Shown: positions 38,737 through 47,465, counted from the stretch's first letter. The stretch is DNA of 64,000 nt from Thermus altitudinis (GCF_022760835.1 NZ_JAKTNQ010000006.1:21819-85818), one strand, 5' to 3'. Notes: generated by a model from the sequence alone, not told the origin. Numbers and translations are program-made.

Positions 38737-39313
38737 GGCTACGGTGGAGCGGGCCACGGCGGAAACCTGGGTGCGGGTGCGCCTGGGCTTGGATGGGCCC
38801 CCAGGGGGCGAGATGGCCACGGGCCTTCCCTTTCTGGACCACATGCTTCTCCAGCTTCAGCGGCATGGCCGCTTCCTCCTGGAGGTGAAGGCCCAGGGGG
38901 ACCTGGAGGTGGACGTGCACCACCTGGTGGAGGATGTGGGCATCACCCTGGGCCAGGCCCTGAAGGAGGCCCTGGGAGAGGGGATGGGCCTGGAGCGCTA
39001 CGCCGAGGCCTTCGCCCCCATGGACGAGACCCTGGTGCTTTGCGTGGTGGACCTTTCGGGTAGGCCCCACCTGGAGTACCGCCCCGAGGAATGGCCCCTG
39101 GTGGGGGAGGCGGGGGGCGTGAACCACTACCACCTGCGGGAGTTCCTGCGGGGGCTGGTGAACCACGGCCGCCTTACCCTGCACCTGAGGCTCCTTTCCG
39201 GCAGGGAGGTGCACCACGTGCTGGAGGCCAGTTTCAAGGCCCTGGCCCGGGCCCTTCACCGGGCGACCCGGATCACGGGGGAGGGGCTTCCCAGCACCAA
39301 GGGGGTCCTTTAG
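38729..39313 (+). CDS. hisB: Imidazoleglycerol-phosphate dehydratase HisB
   Basis: 194 residues, monofunctional. Metal histidines in L-P-F-L-D-H-M, D-V-H-H-L-V-E-D and N-H-Y-H-L-R-E and N-H-G-R-L. The start ATG within the hisC stop region gives M-R-E-A-T-V-E-R; an ATG four codons earlier is less likely. hisH follows after 3 bp. Confidence 0.95.
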   Translation: MREATVERATAETWVRVRLGLDGPPGGEMATGLPFLDHMLLQLQRHGRFLLEVKAQGDLEVDVHHLVEDVGITLGQALKEALGEGMGLERYAEAFAPMDETLVLCVVDLSGRPHLEYRPEEWPLVGEAGGVNHYHLREFLRGLVNHGRLTLHLRLLSGREVHHVLEASFKALARALHRATRITGEGLPSTKGVL

Positions 39314-39316
39314 GGC

Positions 39317-39913
39317 ATGCAGGCGCTCCTCATTGACTACGGTTCGGGGAATCTCCGGAGTGCGGCCAAGGCCCTGGAGGTGGCCGGCTTCCAGGTGGCC
39401 GTCTCCTCGGACCCCCGGGCCCACCTCGAGGCCAGCCTCCTGGTCCTCCCCGGCCAGGGGCATTTCGGCCAGGTCATGCAGGCCTTCCGAAACAGCGGCT
39501 TTGTGGACAGGGTCTTGGCCCACCTGGAAAGGGGCCTCCCCTTCCTGGGCATCTGCGTGGGCATGCAGGTCCTCTACCAGGAAAGCGAGGAGGCCCCCGG
39601 GGTTAGGGGTTTGGGCCTGGTGCAAGGGGTGGTGAGGCGCTTTCCCCGGGGTCGGGTACCCCAGATGGGCTGGAACCGGGTGCGCTTTGCTGGGGCCTTC
39701 CAGGAGCTTTCGGGACGCCACTTTTACTTTGCCAACTCCTACTATGGCCCCCTCACTCCCCATGCCTTGGGCCAGGGGGAGTATGAGGGTACGCCCTTCA
39801 CCGCCCTCCTGGCCAAGGACAACCTCCTTGCCCCCCAGTTTCACCCGGAAAAAAGCGGGAGGGCCGGGCTGGCCTTCCTGTCCTTAGCCCACCGCTACTT
39901 CCAGGTCCTCTAG
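39317..39913 (+). CDS. hisH: Imidazole glycerol phosphate synthase glutaminase subunit HisH
   Basis: 198-residue class I glutamine amidotransferase; nucleophile C80 in G-I-C-V-G-M-Q and the His-Glu pair in F-H-P-E-K-S. Supplies ammonia to HisF, which is not in this window. Its 3' end overlaps the convergent PfkB kinase gene by 30 bp. Confidence 0.95.
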   Translation: MQALLIDYGSGNLRSAAKALEVAGFQVAVSSDPRAHLEASLLVLPGQGHFGQVMQAFRNSGFVDRVLAHLERGLPFLGICVGMQVLYQESEEAPGVRGLGLVQGVVRRFPRGRVPQMGWNRVRFAGAFQELSGRHFYFANSYYGPLTPHALGQGEYEGTPFTALLAKDNLLAPQFHPEKSGRAGLAFLSLAHRYFQVL

Positions 39914-40804
39914 GCGGATGAGCCTGCCCTGGGCCCCGATGGCAGTGGCGGCCAGGGCCCCGGCCAGGTTGGCCAGCCTGCCCGCCTCCAGGGGGCTCTT
40001 TCCGCTCAGAATGGCGTGGGCGAAGGCGGCGGTGTAGGCATCCCCGGCCCCCGTGGAGTCCACGATGTCCTCCACGGGAAAGGGCTCAATGAGCTCCTCC
40101 CCTTCCGGGGTGACCACGATGGACCCCAGGGCCCCCACCTTGATGGCCAGATGGTGGAAACCCTCTTCCCGGAGGCGGGCTACCCCCTCGGAAAGGGAGG
40201 AAGCCTGGGTCAGGGCCAGGAGCTCCGTCTGGTTCATGAGGAGCCAGCTCACCCCCCGGAGGTAACGCAAAAGCTCCTTGCCCGCTACCCGCACCGCCCC
40301 CGTCCCCAGATCGGCGAAGATGGGCATCTCCCGCTTGCGGGCGGCCTCGAGGACCTCCACCGCATAGCTGCGGCTGGGCCCTCCCACCAGGGCGTAGGCG
40401 GAGAGGACCACGGCGTCCGCCTGGTCTAGGAAACGGGGCTTGAAGAGGGAGGGATCCAGGTAACGGCTTGCCCCCTCGGCGCTCACCATGGCCCTTTCCC
40501 CCCCGGGCACCAAAAGGATCAGCACGGAGCTGGTGGTGTGGTCGGGGTCCTCCTGAAGGTGCCTGAGGTCCACCCCTGCCTCCCGCACCCGGGAAAGGGC
40601 CAGCTCCGCGAAGGGGTCCTGCCCCACCCGGCCCGCCAGGTAGACCCGGTGGCCCAGGCTGGCGAGCTGCACCGCCAGGGTGGCTCCGGCGCCTCCTGGT
40701 TTCATCAGGGCGCGGCGGGAAGGAACCTCCTCCCCCGGCTCCGGTATGCGCTCTACGAAGAAGAGCAGGTCCACGGAAACGTCGCCCACCACGAAAAACC
40801 GCAT
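39884..40804 (-). CDS. PfkB-family carbohydrate kinase
   Basis: 306 residues, ribokinase fold. G-G-A-G-A-T-L-A-V-Q-L-A-S-L-G near residue 38 and the catalytic D-S-T-G-A-G-D-A-Y near 246. Substrate (ribose, fructose, adenosine, 2-keto-3-deoxygluconate or other) cannot be read from the sequence. The start has GGGAAGGAGG 5 bases upstream; a TATAGT box lies 36 bp further. Confidence 0.85.
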   Translation of the reverse strand: MRFFVVGDVSVDLLFFVERIPEPGEEVPSRRALMKPGGAGATLAVQLASLGHRVYLAGRVGQDPFAELALSRVREAGVDLRHLQEDPDHTTSSVLILLVPGGERAMVSAEGASRYLDPSLFKPRFLDQADAVVLSAYALVGGPSRSYAVEVLEAARKREMPIFADLGTGAVRVAGKELLRYLRGVSWLLMNQTELLALTQASSLSEGVARLREEGFHHLAIKVGALGSIVVTPEGEELIEPFPVEDIVDSTGAGDAYTAAFAHAILSGKSPLEAGRLANLAGALAATAIGAQGRLIRLEDLEVAVG

Positions 40805-40840
40805 CTTGCCTCCTTCCCACAAGGCACAGGGTTTGCCCTT

Positions 40841-40846
40841 ACTATA
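40841..40846 (-). promoter_or_regulatory. -10 box of the PfkB kinase gene
   Basis: TATAGT on the minus strand about 36 nt before the ATG, giving a short leader with a good Shine-Dalgarno. The plus-strand spacer from here to the repeats holds no gene. Confidence 0.5.
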
Positions 40847-40976
40847 GCCCAAGGGCCCCGTTGCTTTGGGAGGAGTATACCCCGGGGTTATGAGAAGAAT
40901 GTAACAAGTGGCCCCAAGAGGACGCCTCTACACCCCCTTATACCCTCTCTTCACCATGCCCTCTGGGTGTGAACAT

Positions 40977-41019
40977 ACCAGGGCCCCCACCTTGGCGAAA
41001 GCCAAGGTGGGGTGGGATT
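40977..41019 (-). repeat. 43-bp hairpin repeat, copy 2
   Basis: Tandem with copy 3; the two differ at only two of 43 positions. Core CCCCACCTTGGC-GAAA-GCCAAGGTGGGG is a perfect 12-bp stem with a tetraloop. Together they form two stacked hairpins after the PaaK-like gene. Confidence 0.9.
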
Positions 41020-41062
41020 ACCGGGGCCCCCACCTTGGCGAAAGCCAAGGTGGGGTGGCATT
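41020..41062 (-). repeat. 43-bp hairpin repeat, copy 3
   Basis: Directly adjacent to copy 2 and running into the stop codon of the PaaK-like gene (the last two repeat bases are part of its TAA). Same orientation relative to the upstream gene as the copies at 10.8 and 50.8 kb. Confidence 0.9.
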
Positions 41063-42197
41063 AAAAGCGCCGATCCACCACCAGGCCTCCTTCCAGCTCC
41101 CCCACCAGCTCCACCTCGTCCACCTTTAGGCCCGTGGCCTTGGTGATGGCCTCCAGAAGCCCGGCGGGCACCTTCTCCGCCTTAAGCCGAAGGACCAGCT
41201 TGTCCGTGCCCTCCAGCTTGCGTTCCACCACCACCTGGTAGCCCCTGGGGTCCAGGCCGAACCCGCCCAGGATGGGGGCCAGTTCCGTGGGGTAGAACTT
41301 TACCCCTTTCACCTTCACCATCTGGTCGGTGCGGCCAAAGACTCCCCGGGGTAGGACGGTGAGGCCTTCCCGCCTCTCGGCGATGGCCAGGTCCCCGGTG
41401 CGGAAGCGCACCATGGGCATGAGGGTGCGGCTTAGGGCGGTGACCACCAGCTCCCCCTTTTCCCCGTCGGGCACGGGCTTCAGGGTTTCCGGGTCCAACA
41501 CCTCCAGCACCGCCATCTCGGGGATCTCCCAAAGGCCATCCTTGGCGGGCTGCTCCCCGGCCACGATCCCCAGCTCGCTGGTGCCATAGGCATCCAGGGC
41601 GGTGCACCCCAAAACGGCCTCCACCTTTTCCCGGAAACCGGGGACGGAGGTGAAGGGCTCGCCCCCTGCCAGAAGGAGGGCGAACCGCCCCCCCGCCTGG
41701 CCCACCTTGAGGGCGAAGGAGGGGTTGGTGACCAGCACGTCAAAGCCGTAGGCCTGGCCGATCTCGGCGATGCGGCTGGCCTCCCCGGGCCCATGGGGGA
41801 AGACCAGGTTCCCCGCCCGCCAAAGGGCTTGGTGGAAGAGCCACCCCCCGGCATACACGTGGTAGCTGAAGGCCACCAGCACCTTTTTCCCCGTGAGGCC
41901 AAGCCGCCGGTAGTGTTCCGCCAGGGCCTCGGTCTGGTAACGGAGGTCCTCCTGGGAGAGGTACTCCGGCATCCAGCCCATGAAAGGGCTCGGGGTCAGG
42001 TGCATGAGGCTGGCCCCTGTGGGCGGCCTGGGGTTTTCCTTAAGGTAGGCCACCCATTCCTCCCGGGTGGTGGGAGGAAGCTCCCCCAGGTTGTCCAGGG
42101 TGACCTCCTCCGGGTGGATCCCCTTAAGCTTCTCCCGGTAGACGGGGTGTTCCCTGGCCGCGCGCACCACCTCTTTGAGCCGAGCGTTCCGGTCCAT
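41061..42197 (-). CDS. PaaK-like adenylate-forming CoA ligase (short)
   Basis: 378 residues, shorter than the usual 430 of phenylacetate-CoA ligase. Resembles PaaK in Y-R-E-K-L near residue 21, the Y-G-T-S-E-L-G motif near 208, and F-R-T-G-D-L near 275 with a C-terminal V-K-G-V-K-F-Y-P segment. The typical glycine-rich S-S-G-T-T-G P-loop is replaced by S-L-M-H-L-T-P-S-P, which is notable. Substrate unknown. ATG has AAGGAGG upstream and TATAAT further up. Confidence 0.75.
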   Translation of the reverse strand: MDRNARLKEVVRAAREHPVYREKLKGIHPEEVTLDNLGELPPTTREEWVAYLKENPRPPTGASLMHLTPSPFMGWMPEYLSQEDLRYQTEALAEHYRRLGLTGKKVLVAFSYHVYAGGWLFHQALWRAGNLVFPHGPGEASRIAEIGQAYGFDVLVTNPSFALKVGQAGGRFALLLAGGEPFTSVPGFREKVEAVLGCTALDAYGTSELGIVAGEQPAKDGLWEIPEMAVLEVLDPETLKPVPDGEKGELVVTALSRTLMPMVRFRTGDLAIAERREGLTVLPRGVFGRTDQMVKVKGVKFYPTELAPILGGFGLDPRGYQVVVERKLEGTDKLVLRLKAEKVPAGLLEAITKATGLKVDEVELVGELEGGLVVDRRF

Positions 42198-42233
42198 GGA
42201 TCGCCTCCTTCCGCTCCCGCAGGGAACACGGGG

Positions 42234-42239
42234 ATTATA
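42234..42239 (-). promoter_or_regulatory. -10 box of the PaaK-like gene
   Basis: Consensus TATAAT on the minus strand, overlapping the TAA stop of purK; about 36 nt leader with a Shine-Dalgarno. Confidence 0.6.
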
Positions 42240-43338
42240 CCCGCTCAGGAGCCTGGGCCAGGGTGAGGAGATGGGGAAGGTCCTGGGCTAGGCCTTCCCA
42301 AGTGTCCCGCCGCAAGGTGATATGCCCCACCTTCCGCCCTGGGCGCACCGCCTTGCCGTACCAGTGGAGGTGGGCTCCGGGAAGGGCGAGGACCTGGGCG
42401 AAGTCGGGTCTGTGGCCGATGAGGTTGGCCATGGCGCTATGGCCCCTGGGGGCCGTGCTCCCCAGGGGGAGGCCCAGGAGGGCCCGCAGGTGGTTTTCAA
42501 ACTGGCCCGTTTCCGCCCCCTCTATGGTCCAGTGGCCGGAGTTGTGGACCCGGGGGGCCATCTCGTTGAAGAGGAGCTCCCCTTCCACCTGGAAAAGCTC
42601 CAGGGCCAGAACCCCCACGTACCCCAGGGCCTCCATGGCCTTTTTGGCGTAGGTCTCGGCCTTTTCCTGGAGGGCTTGGGAGGTCCCGGGAGCCGGGGCC
42701 AGGGAGAGGCGCAGGATGCCCTCCTGGTGGCGGTTCTCCACCAGGGGGTAGAAGGCCACCTCCCCGGTTCGGCTTCGCACCCCCAGGATGGAGAGCTCCC
42801 GGTCAAAGGGGATATGCCCCTCGAGGACCAATCCCCTTCCCCCCAGGGCCTGGAAGGCCTTAGGCGCTTCCTCCCAAGAGCCGATCCGCACCTGTCCTTT
42901 GCCGTCGTACCCGCCCCGGCGGGTCTTGAGGAGGGCGGGAAAGCCCAGGGCCCTCAGGCCCTCTTCCAGCTCCTCGAGGCTGTCCACCGGGTGGAAGGGA
43001 GGGGTGGGTACCCCCAGGCCTCCCATAAAGGCCTTCTCCGCCAGGCGGTCCTGGGCCACCTCCAGGGCCTTGGGGGGAGGGAATACGGGAAGCCTCTTTG
43101 CCAAGAAGCGGGCCGCCTCCACGGGGACGTTCTCAAACTCGTAGGTGACCAGATCAAGCCCCTCGGCAAACCGCTGGAGAAGGGTTTCGTCCAGAAAATC
43201 ACCCACCAAGAGCTCCCCCACCTGGCGGGCGCAGGCCTCGGGGGAGGGGTCCAGGAAGCGGAAGGAAAGTCCCAAGGGATAGCCGGCCAGGGCCAGCATC
43301 CGGCCCAGCTGTCCCCCGCCCAGGATGCCTATCCTCAT
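42235..43338 (-). CDS. purK: N5-carboxyaminoimidazole ribonucleotide synthase PurK
   Basis: 367-residue ATP-grasp enzyme of purine synthesis that couples ATP and bicarbonate to aminoimidazole ribonucleotide. [10 protein letters not shown] at the N-terminus, [12 protein letters not shown] near residue 137, and [12 protein letters not shown] near 258. Overlaps purE by 4 bp. Confidence 0.95.
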   Translation of the reverse strand: MRIGILGGGQLGRMLALAGYPLGLSFRFLDPSPEACARQVGELLVGDFLDETLLQRFAEGLDLVTYEFENVPVEAARFLAKRLPVFPPPKALEVAQDRLAEKAFMGGLGVPTPPFHPVDSLEELEEGLRALGFPALLKTRRGGYDGKGQVRIGSWEEAPKAFQALGGRGLVLEGHIPFDRELSILGVRSRTGEVAFYPLVENRHQEGILRLSLAPAPGTSQALQEKAETYAKKAMEALGYVGVLALELFQVEGELLFNEMAPRVHNSGHWTIEGAETGQFENHLRALLGLPLGSTAPRGHSAMANLIGHRPDFAQVLALPGAHLHWYGKAVRPGRKVGHITLRRDTWEGLAQDLPHLLTLAQAPERV

Positions 43339-43829
43339 CCTTCCTCCCGGGGGTCGGGGTGGGCCAAGACGGCTTCGGTCTGGGCCTTGCGGTAGGCCTC
43401 GAGGCGCTCCATCACCTGGGGGTGGGAAAGCCCCACGATGCTGGCGGCAAGCAGGGCGGCGTTCACCGCCCCCGCCTTGCCGATGGCCAGGGTGCCCACG
43501 GGGACGCCCGCCGGCATCTGCACCATGGAGAGGAGGGAGTCCAGGCCCTTTAAGGCCTTGCTCTCCACCGGTACCCCCAGCACGGGCAGGGGGGTGTGGG
43601 CGGCGGTCATCCCCGGGAGGTGGGCCGCCCCACCCGCTCCAGCGATGATCACCAAAAGCCCCCGCTCCTTGGCGGTTTTGGCGTACTCCGCCATGAGGTC
43701 CGGGGTGCGGTGGGCGGAGACCACCCGCACCTCATAGGGAACCCCTAGGGCCTCCAGGGTCTCCGCCGCATGGCGCAGGGTTTCCCAGTCAGACTTAGAA
43801 CCCATGATAACGCCCACCAAAGGCCGCAT
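43335..43829 (-). CDS. purE: N5-CAIR mutase PurE
   Basis: 164 residues, class I PurE. G-S-K-S-D-W near residue 10, S-A-H-R-T-P-D near 38 and [11 protein letters not shown]. Start [15 protein letters not shown] lies 8 nt before it. Upstream and divergent by 47 bp lies the sbtA-like gene. Confidence 0.95.
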   Translation of the reverse strand: MRPLVGVIMGSKSDWETLRHAAETLEALGVPYEVRVVSAHRTPDLMAEYAKTAKERGLLVIIAGAGGAAHLPGMTAAHTPLPVLGVPVESKALKGLDSLLSMVQMPAGVPVGTLAIGKAGAVNAALLAASIVGLSHPQVMERLEAYRKAQTEAVLAHPDPREEG

Positions 43830-43876
43830 CGTACCGGATTGTACCAAGCCTTCCCCCTCGTGGTAAAAGGCAGGCC

Positions 43877-44833
43877 ATGGATGCCTTGGAACTGCTTCGG
43901 CTCAACCTCCTTTCCCCCATGGTGCTGGCCTTCGCCCTGGGGGTGGCGGCCCGGCTTCTCAAGAGCGACCTGGCCTTTCCCGAGGCCCTGTACACCGCCC
44001 TATCCATCTACCTGCTCTTCGCCATTGGCTTCAAAGGGGGGGTGGAGCTTTCCAAGACCCCCGCGGCCACCCTGCTCCTTCCCGCCTTGGCCACCCTGGG
44101 CCTGGGGATGTTCCGCCCCCTTTCCAGCTATTTTCTGGCCCGCCGCTTTCTCGCCTTAGGCCGGGTGGATGCTGGGGCCTTGGCCGCCCATTACGGTTCG
44201 GTCTCTGCGGTGACCTTTTTGGCGGCCCTCACCTTTGCCCAAGGGGTGGGCCACAGGCCCGAGGGTTTCTTGCCCACCCTGGTGGCCCTTTTGGAGGTGC
44301 CGGGTATCGTGGTGGCCCTGCTCTTGGCCAAGCGGGGAGGTGGGAACCTGGGTGAAGCCTTCCAGGAGGTCCTTACCGGGAGGAGCGTGGTCCTCCTGGT
44401 GGGAGGGCTTCTCATCGGGGCCCTTTCCGGGGAGGGGGGGATGGACCGGGTAAAACCCTTTTTTGTGGATCCCTTCTATGGGGTCCTCACCCTTTTCCTG
44501 CTGGATCTGGGGATGGTGGCGGCCTCGAGGTTCGCGGCCCTTAAACAGGTGGGCTTCCGCCTGGTCCTCTATGGCACCCTCCTGCCCATCTTCCATGGGG
44601 CTATCGGGGTGTATCTCGGGCATTGGGTGGGGCTTTCCGTGGGAGGGGCAACGGTTTTGGGGGCCATGGCCGCCAGCAGCAGCTATATCGCCGCCCCCGC
44701 TGCCGTGCGCATCGCCTTGCCGGAGGCCAATCCCAGCCTGTACCTCACCGCCAGCTTGGCGGTGACCTTTCCCTTTAACCTGGTCTTGGGCATTCCCATC
44801 TACCACGCCTTGGCCCAGTGGATGGGGGGGTGA
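43877..44833 (+). CDS. sbtA: SbtA-family sodium-dependent bicarbonate transporter
   Basis: 318 residues, about ten membrane helices in two inverted halves. The first-half segment [14 protein letters not shown] and the helix with Y-G-S-V-S-A-V-T-F are typical of SbtA, and the second half contains [13 protein letters not shown]. The directly following SbtB-like gene (3-bp gap) supports the assignment. Expected to import HCO3- with sodium. Confidence 0.85.
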   Translation: MDALELLRLNLLSPMVLAFALGVAARLLKSDLAFPEALYTALSIYLLFAIGFKGGVELSKTPAATLLLPALATLGLGMFRPLSSYFLARRFLALGRVDAGALAAHYGSVSAVTFLAALTFAQGVGHRPEGFLPTLVALLEVPGIVVALLLAKRGGGNLGEAFQEVLTGRSVVLLVGGLLIGALSGEGGMDRVKPFFVDPFYGVLTLFLLDLGMVAASRFAALKQVGFRLVLYGTLLPIFHGAIGVYLGHWVGLSVGGATVLGAMAASSSYIAAPAAVRIALPEANPSLYLTASLAVTFPFNLVLGIPIYHALAQWMGG

Positions 44834-44836
44834 AGC

Positions 44837-45139
44837 ATGGACCTGGTGCCTTTGAAGCTGGTGACCATCGTGGCGGAAAGCATCCTGGAGAAGAAGCTGG
44901 TGGAGGAGATCAAGCGCCTGGGGGCCAAAGGGTACACCATCGTGCCCGCCAGGGGGGAGGGTTCTAGGGGCATGCGCAGCCTGGACTGGGAGGGGCAGAA
45001 CATCCGCTTGGAGACCATCGTCCCTGAGGAGGTGGCCCTCCGCATCCTAGCCCGGCTGCAGGAGGCCTACTTCCCCCACTATGCCGTGATCGCCTATGTG
45101 GAGAACGTTTGGGTAGTGCGGGGGGAGAAATACGTGTAG
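44837..45139 (+). CDS. sbtB: SbtB-like PII-family regulatory protein
   Basis: 100 residues, ferredoxin-like PII fold: L-K-L-V-T-I-V-A-E near the N-terminus, G-A-K-G-Y-T-I-V-P-A-R-G-E-G near residue 29 and a C-terminal V-V-R-G-E-K-Y-V. No GlnB tyrosine in the T-loop. SbtB proteins bind adenyl nucleotides and gate SbtA; with sbtA three bases upstream this is the natural role. Confidence 0.85.
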   Translation: MDLVPLKLVTIVAESILEKKLVEEIKRLGAKGYTIVPARGEGSRGMRSLDWEGQNIRLETIVPEEVALRILARLQEAYFPHYAVIAYVENVWVVRGEKYV

Positions 45140-45156
45140 GCGGGATTCAAGGCGCT

Positions 45157-45687
45157 TTAGTCCCCAGGCTTTCGCCGCAAAAGGGCAAGGGCAAGCAGCA
45201 GGAGGAGGACGGGCCACAGCAGCCAAGCGGGGAGCCTTTCCCCCACCAAGTAGGCTAGGAGCACCAGGCCTTGGGTCCAAAGAAGGCTTCCCAGGGCGGC
45301 GAGGGCCAGGTAGGGTAGCCAGGGAAAGCCCATGGCCCCCAGCAGGATGGGCACGGCGGTGCGAAGGCCCGGTACAAAGGGGGCTAGGAGCAAGGCCGGG
45401 GGGCCGAAGCGGTTGAGGAACCGGTTGGCTCGTTGCCTAAGCCTCTCCGGAAACCGCTTCAGCAGTTTGGGACCCAGGATCCGCCCCAACCCGTACCCCA
45501 GGCCATGGCCCAGGAAGCTTTCCAAAAAGAGAAGGGGAAGCAGGGGAAAGAGGCTTAGCTTTTCCTTTCCCGCCAGGGCTCCCAAGGCCAGGAGCAGGGT
45601 ATCCCCTCCGGGCACGAAGACGCCTAAGGGAAAGCCCACTTCCAAGAGCAGGAGGAGGGCTGGCAATAGATACGCCCAGAGGCTCAT
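45157..45687 (-). CDS. DedA/SNARE-associated (VTT) family membrane protein
   Basis: 176 residues. Re-entrant-type motif F-V-P-G-G-D-T near residue 24 and F-V-P-G-L-R-T-A near 103 are the DedA acidic and arginine signatures. Family members act in lipid carrier flipping and membrane potential. One base after the TerC gene, so under the same riboswitch. Confidence 0.85.
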   Translation of the reverse strand: MSLWAYLLPALLLLLEVGFPLGVFVPGGDTLLLALGALAGKEKLSLFPLLPLLFLESFLGHGLGYGLGRILGPKLLKRFPERLRQRANRFLNRFGPPALLLAPFVPGLRTAVPILLGAMGFPWLPYLALAALGSLLWTQGLVLLAYLVGERLPAWLLWPVLLLLLALALLRRKPGD

Positions 45688-45688
45688 C

Positions 45689-46384
45689 TCAGGAGGGTTG
45701 GACCGCCGGCTTACGCAGGGCCCAGAGGCTTCCCAAAAGGAGCACCCCCAGGATGAAGAGGCTAAAGGTCTCCTTGTCCAGGCCCACCACCAGCTCGGGG
45801 CGGTGGAGGACCTCCTTCATCAGCTTGTCCCAGCCGCCCACGAGGAGCTTAACCCCGGCAAGCCCCACCACCCCATAGGCCAGGTGCTTGAACCGGGGGT
45901 AGCGGTCCAGAAGGGAGACCACCAGGCTAGCCAGCACCCTCAGGGCCAGGATGCCCAGGAAGACCCCGGTGTAGATGACCCAAAGCTTGTCGGAAAGGGC
46001 CACGGCCACCAGCACCGAGTCCACGGCAAAGGCCAGGTCCATGACCTCCACCTGGGCTACCGTCTTCCAGAACTGGGTGGCGCTCACCGCTAGGGGAGGT
46101 GGGGCGTGGGCGTCCTCAGGTTTCAGGAAGTGCCGGAGGGCGATGTAGAGGAGATAGGCCGCCCCCAGGACCTGGACCCACCAAAGCTTGATGACCAAGG
46201 CGGCGAAGAAAAGGGCCAGGCCCCGAAGCACGTAGGCCCCCAGGATGCCGTAGAAAAGGGCTTTTCGCCTCAGGTGAACGGGTAGCTTTTGGACGATGAC
46301 CCCCAGGATCAGGGCGTTATCGGCGGAGAGGATTACCTCCAGGGCCACCAGGATGAGGATCACCGAGAGAACGCTACCTTCCAT
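45689..46384 (-). CDS. TerC/Alx-family manganese exporter-like protein
   Basis: 231 residues, seven or so membrane helices; signature acids in S-A-D-N-A-L near residue 21 and A-V-D-S-V near 132. TerC/Alx/MeeF proteins export Mn2+, matching the riboswitch upstream. Start is the ATG with GGGAGG 6 nt before; an upstream in-frame start falls inside the riboswitch terminator and was rejected. Confidence 0.88.
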   Translation of the reverse strand: MEGSVLSVILILVALEVILSADNALILGVIVQKLPVHLRRKALFYGILGAYVLRGLALFFAALVIKLWWVQVLGAAYLLYIALRHFLKPEDAHAPPPLAVSATQFWKTVAQVEVMDLAFAVDSVLVAVALSDKLWVIYTGVFLGILALRVLASLVVSLLDRYPRFKHLAYGVVGLAGVKLLVGGWDKLMKEVLHRPELVVGLDKETFSLFILGVLLLGSLWALRKPAVQPS

Positions 46385-46395
46385 GTCAACCTCCC

Positions 46396-46427
46396 AAAAA
46401 AGGAAGACCACCGCCATGGCGGTGGTC
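46396..46427 (-). terminator. Riboswitch expression platform: intrinsic terminator
   Basis: Palindrome GACCACCGCCATGGCGGTGGTC (46406-46427 split as two 11-base arms) followed on the minus strand by TTCCTTTTTT. Its 5' arm shares the GACCACC bases of the aptamer's closing helix, so the two structures are mutually exclusive. Confidence 0.85.
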
Positions 46428-46508
46428 TCGCCCGGGCTTTCTGCCCCCAGCCTCCCGGGGTGTGGACCCGTCCTGACGGAAGGCTGGTATTGGGGCTACT
46501 CCCCAACC
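46424..46508 (-). promoter_or_regulatory. yybP-ykoY manganese riboswitch aptamer
   Basis: Minus-strand sequence begins with GGGGAGTAGCC (plus 46494-46504), contains an internal CCGTC-AG-GACGG hairpin and a CCAGCC/GGCTGG helix, and closes with GGGCGAGACC, the two sequence blocks that define the yybP-ykoY class. Mn2+ binding would stabilise the closing stem, block the terminator and turn on terC-dedA. A CAATAT box about 15 nt upstream is the likely -10. Confidence 0.85.
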
Positions 46509-46587
46509 GGGGATATTGTGGCACATTTGCCCTCTTTTATCCAGGGGGGAAGGTGAGCTTGGCTAGGCAAAGGGTGGGAAGGCGGGG

Positions 46588-46593
46588 TATCCT
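46588..46593 (+). promoter_or_regulatory. -10 box of the SufT-like gene (leaderless)
   Basis: TATCCT, 7 nt, ATG, no Shine-Dalgarno. Confidence 0.5.
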
Positions 46594-46600
46594 TGGGGGT

Positions 46601-46969
46601 ATGGACGAGCGCCAGGAAGCCTTGCCCCAAGGGGAAGGGCCAGCTGGGGAGGGTTTGCCCACCAAGGAGCAGGTCCTCGAGGCCCTGAAGGTGGTCTATG
46701 ACCCCGAGATTCCCGTGAACATCGTGGACCTGGGTCTGGTCTACGACGTGGAAATCCACGAAAACGGGGTGGTGGACCTCACCATGACCCTCACCGCCAT
46801 CGGCTGTCCGGCCCAGGACATGGTGAAGGCCGATGCGGAGATGGCGGTGATGCGCCTGCCCGGGGTACAGGGGGTGAACGTGGAGTTCGTCTGGACCCCT
46901 CCCTGGACCCCTGCCCGCATGACCGAGGAGGGCAAGCGCATGATGCGGATGTTTGGCTTCAACGTGTAG
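46601..46969 (+). CDS. SufT/MIP18-family (DUF59) iron-sulfur assembly protein
   Basis: 122 residues. The family core is V-Y-D-P-E-I-P-V-N-I-V-D-L-G-L-V near residue 33 and T-A-I-G-C-P near 67 with the conserved cysteine. Helps mature Fe-S proteins, or is PaaD-like if phenylacetate genes were near; none are. Stands alone here. Confidence 0.88.
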   Translation: MDERQEALPQGEGPAGEGLPTKEQVLEALKVVYDPEIPVNIVDLGLVYDVEIHENGVVDLTMTLTAIGCPAQDMVKADAEMAVMRLPGVQGVNVEFVWTPPWTPARMTEEGKRMMRMFGFNV

Positions 46970-47024
46970 GCGGCCTACCCCTTTCCCTGCCTCGCCGGAA
47001 GGGGCTTCCCCCATCCTGGCGGCT

Positions 47025-47465
47025 TCACCCAAGGCTGCCCTCTTCCGTCTTGCCCCGGGCCTGGCCTAGGCGCACCACCACGGTATCGGCGATGAGGTCG
47101 TGCCAGGCCTGGCGCCGGGGATGGAAGAAGGCCCAGAGGTAGCCCAGGAGAAGGGGGAGGGTGGAGAGGGTCTTGCCGATCACCTCCCGCATGAAGGCGG
47201 TGAGCCAGTCCACGGGTTGGCCGTCCGTGCGGACCACCCTGAGGCCCAAGGCCATTTTTCCTGGGGTGGCCCCATACAAAGCGGTGAAGATCACGTAGTA
47301 GGCCCAGCTGGGTAGCCAGTTGAAGAGGAAATCCTGGAGGAAGGTGGTGCTTGCCGTCAAGGGGTTGATACCGGCAAGGGACATTAAAAGAAAACTCAGG
47401 GGCACCAGGATAAGCCCGTCTATGAGGGAGGCTAGGAGCCGGCGCCAGGGGCTTGCGATCACCAT
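47025..47465 (-). CDS. RDD-family membrane protein
   Basis: 146 residues, three to four membrane helices. The name-giving R-x-x-A-x-x-I-D segment is R-R-L-L-A-S-L-I-D-G near residue 8, and A-T-P-G-K-M-A-L-G-L-R-V-V near 70 is diagnostic. Function is unclear in the family (ion exchange in some). Overlaps sppA by 7 bp. Confidence 0.85.
   Translation of the reverse strand: MVIASPWRRLLASLIDGLILVPLSFLLMSLAGINPLTASTTFLQDFLFNWLPSWAYYVIFTALYGATPGKMALGLRVVRTDGQPVDWLTAFMREVIGKTLSTLPLLLGYLWAFFHPRRQAWHDLIADTVVVRLGQARGKTEEGSLG

Noticed and set aside
38681..39844. Antisense open frame of 387 codons opposite hisB/hisH
   Set aside because: High-GC shadow: hisB and hisH are clear on the other strand, and the antisense product is low-complexity (His/Gly/Pro/Gln-rich) without motifs.
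46289..46600. Upstream extension of the SufT-like gene and of terC into 46385-46600
   Set aside because: This stretch is the manganese riboswitch, its terminator and promoter; extended N-termini would be translated RNA structure.
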